DNA from: Candidatus Magasanikiibacteriota bacterium
GTDB taxonomy: Bacteria; Patescibacteriota; Patescibacteriia; Magasanikbacterales; UBA10003
Reading direction: 5' to 3'
Assembly (NCBI GenBank): GCA_026396495.1
Contig: JAPLWR010000105.1
Span: forward strand, 4,107-10,385
Length of the DNA: 6,279 nt
Shown here: positions 5,215 to 6,279 of the stretch, one piece after another
Layout of the letters: each line of letters starts with the position of its first letter
Position numbering within the stretch: the stretch's first letter is position 1
The notes under the pieces: model-generated
The model's input: the letters and a program-made list of their open reading frames with translations, nothing else
The model's database searches: none
What the model was told of the DNA's origin: nothing
Translations under genes and position numbers: made by a program

Positions 5215-6279
5215 TTAGCGAGGACCTATTTTTCTTAACTCCAAATCATCCCAAGAAGCTACAACTTCTTTTAAATCCACTCCTCCTAGTAATAATTTTT
5301 GACGAAAACTATCTTCTGTAGCTGGATCCAATTTTAAATCATAAAAATAAACGTGATCGCCGTCTTTAACTAAATTAATAATGGCTGTTACTTGTTCATC
5401 ATTTTGCCAACCAGATATTACTTTGCGTCCAGGAAAAAGATACTTGTCGGCATAACGAGTTACAATGACAGATTCTGGTTCTGTAAGTTGATAAATTTTT
5501 TCCTGCCATTCTTGATACTGTTTAACATTAATTTTAACTTGCTGTAAACCGTCTAATTTTAAATAAACTTCTCCAAAACTAGCCCCTAGTAATAACAAAG
5601 CAAGCAAAATAACCAAAAATTTAGATACTACTTTATTTAAAAACCAAAGTTTAACTAAAAAATAGGCGGCCAGAGGTAAACTAAAAACATAAATAGGCAA
5701 AAAATACCGCACATAAGATGTACCGATAGATGGCGTCATGGCTAAATTATCAAAAAACTCCCAAGACCCATAAAAAATTAAAATATAAAGGCTTAAAAGA
5801 AACCAAACTGCTACATATTTAAAATTATTAACCCCTACTTCTTCCCCTGTTTGTTTGCTTTTAAATCGATTAAAAAACAATAAAGAAAAACCAGCAAAAG
5901 ATAACCATAACCAAGGACGAAATAAAACAAAAAAATATTTAACAAATGTTTTGATGGCTGTTAAGGGATGGAAACCAAAAGGCAAAATAATGGCTTGCCA
6001 AAAATTAATGCCCTGAGGACCGGAAAAAACAACTCCGGCTTCTCCGCTACTCTGAGGTATGACATAACCACTACCAAAAATATTCCCGTAAAAAGCATAC
6101 TGGGTGGCAAAAAAACCGACTCCTACTAATAACACGCCACAAATCACGGCGATAAATTCTTTTTTATTCCAAACTTTTTTCACTTGGACTAGGCCAAAAA
6201 TCCCCAAAGCCAACATCCACCAAAATTCCGAAGGCCTGACATACAAGGCCAAGGCCCAAAAGAAACCACTAAAAAAAAC
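5215..6279 (-). CDS. Multi-pass membrane protein, probable GT-C glycosyltransferase, C-terminal part
   Basis: The frame is open to the right edge, giving 354 visible residues with the N-terminus missing; a TTG at 6252 is only an internal codon. At least six hydrophobic segments are seen, counting from the edge: about 19-33, 42-63, 110-136 (long, possibly two), 154-170, 190-212 and 220-240. A soluble C-terminal region of about 115 residues follows. YVRPSE near the start and VRYFLPIY (190-197) resemble motifs of PMT/GT39 and ArnT-like enzymes, which use lipid-linked sugars at the membrane. The catalytic Asp residues of those enzymes lie in the missing N-terminal part, so the assignment rests on overall architecture and context beside rml genes. 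The C-terminal domain (ESVIVTRYADKYLFPGRK, 260-277 in the same region plus about nine) is not recognised beyond its association with such membrane proteins. The stop lies 61 bases upstream of the HIT ATG, with no convincing terminator between them. Confidence 0.7.
   Translation of the reverse strand, partial: VFFSGFFWALALYVRPSEFWWMLALGIFGLVQVKKVWNKKEFIAVICGVLLVGVGFFATQYAFYGNIFGSGYVIPQSSGEAGVVFSGPQGINFWQAIILPFGFHPLTAIKTFVKYFFVLFRPWLWLSFAGFSLLFFNRFKSKQTGEEVGVNNFKYVAVWFLLSLYILIFYGSWEFFDNLAMTPSIGTSYVRYFLPIYVFSLPLAAYFLVKLWFLNKVVSKFLVILLALLLLGASFGEVYLKLDGLQQVKINVKQYQEWQEKIYQLTEPESVIVTRYADKYLFPGRKVISGWQNDEQVTAIINLVKDGDHVYFYDLKLDPATEDSFRQKLLLGGVDLKEVVASWDDLELRKIGPR

Noticed and set aside
6250..6252. 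TTG as the start of the membrane protein
   Set aside because: The frame stays open and hydrophobic to the window edge and the protein begins mid-membrane, so the true start is outside.
1..6279. UGA recoding, as in some Candidate Phyla Radiation lineages
   Set aside because: No in-frame TGA occurs inside any gene; the absence of TGA stops alone in six genes is too little evidence.

Overview
The window is a compact, strongly AT-biased bacterial segment in which every supportable gene lies on the minus strand. Genes read from the right edge to the left edge. No rRNA, tRNA, CRISPR array or insertion sequence is visible. The low G+C content, tight spacing, frequent lack of Shine-Dalgarno sequences, and one long uncharacterised protein that resembles (from memory, unchecked) a family seen in Patescibacteria / Candidate Phyla Radiation genomes suggest a Parcubacteria-like organism. 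No finer placement is supported. All six visible stop codons are TAA or TAG and none is TGA. No in-frame TGA needs to be read through, so nothing points to a recoded genetic code.

Layout in the direction of transcription: (1) 6279-5215, the C-terminal part of a multi-pass membrane protein that looks like a GT-C (PMT/GT39-like) glycosyltransferase, cut by the window edge. (2) 5153-4734, a HIT-family nucleotide hydrolase. (3) 4750-4220, a Nudix hydrolase whose start overlaps the HIT gene by 17 bases and has a strong ribosome binding site inside it. (4) 4204-3149, RmlB/RfbB, dTDP-glucose 4,6-dehydratase. (5) 3066-2494, an unrecognised 190-residue protein in a conspicuously G+C-richer island with its own likely promoter, ribosome binding site and terminator. 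(6) 2399-1527, RmlD/RfbD, dTDP-4-dehydrorhamnose reductase, apparently transcribed from a promoter only a few bases upstream of its ATG. (7) 1520 to beyond position 1, the first 506 residues of a large uncharacterised protein with a central WCTA-containing domain reminiscent of PcfJ-like proteins.

Functionally the region is a cell-surface sugar neighbourhood. RmlB and RmlD carry out the second and fourth steps of dTDP-L-rhamnose synthesis, the membrane protein could transfer sugars at the membrane, and the Nudix enzyme could act on nucleotide-sugar-type pyrophosphates. RmlA and RmlC are not in the window. HIT, Nudix and rmlB probably form one transcript ending at a hairpin near 3094-3114. The G+C-rich gene appears to be a single-gene unit dropped between rmlB and rmlD. 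rmlD and the WCTA protein probably form a second short operon. The two points most worth following are the G+C-rich cassette and the WCTA protein.
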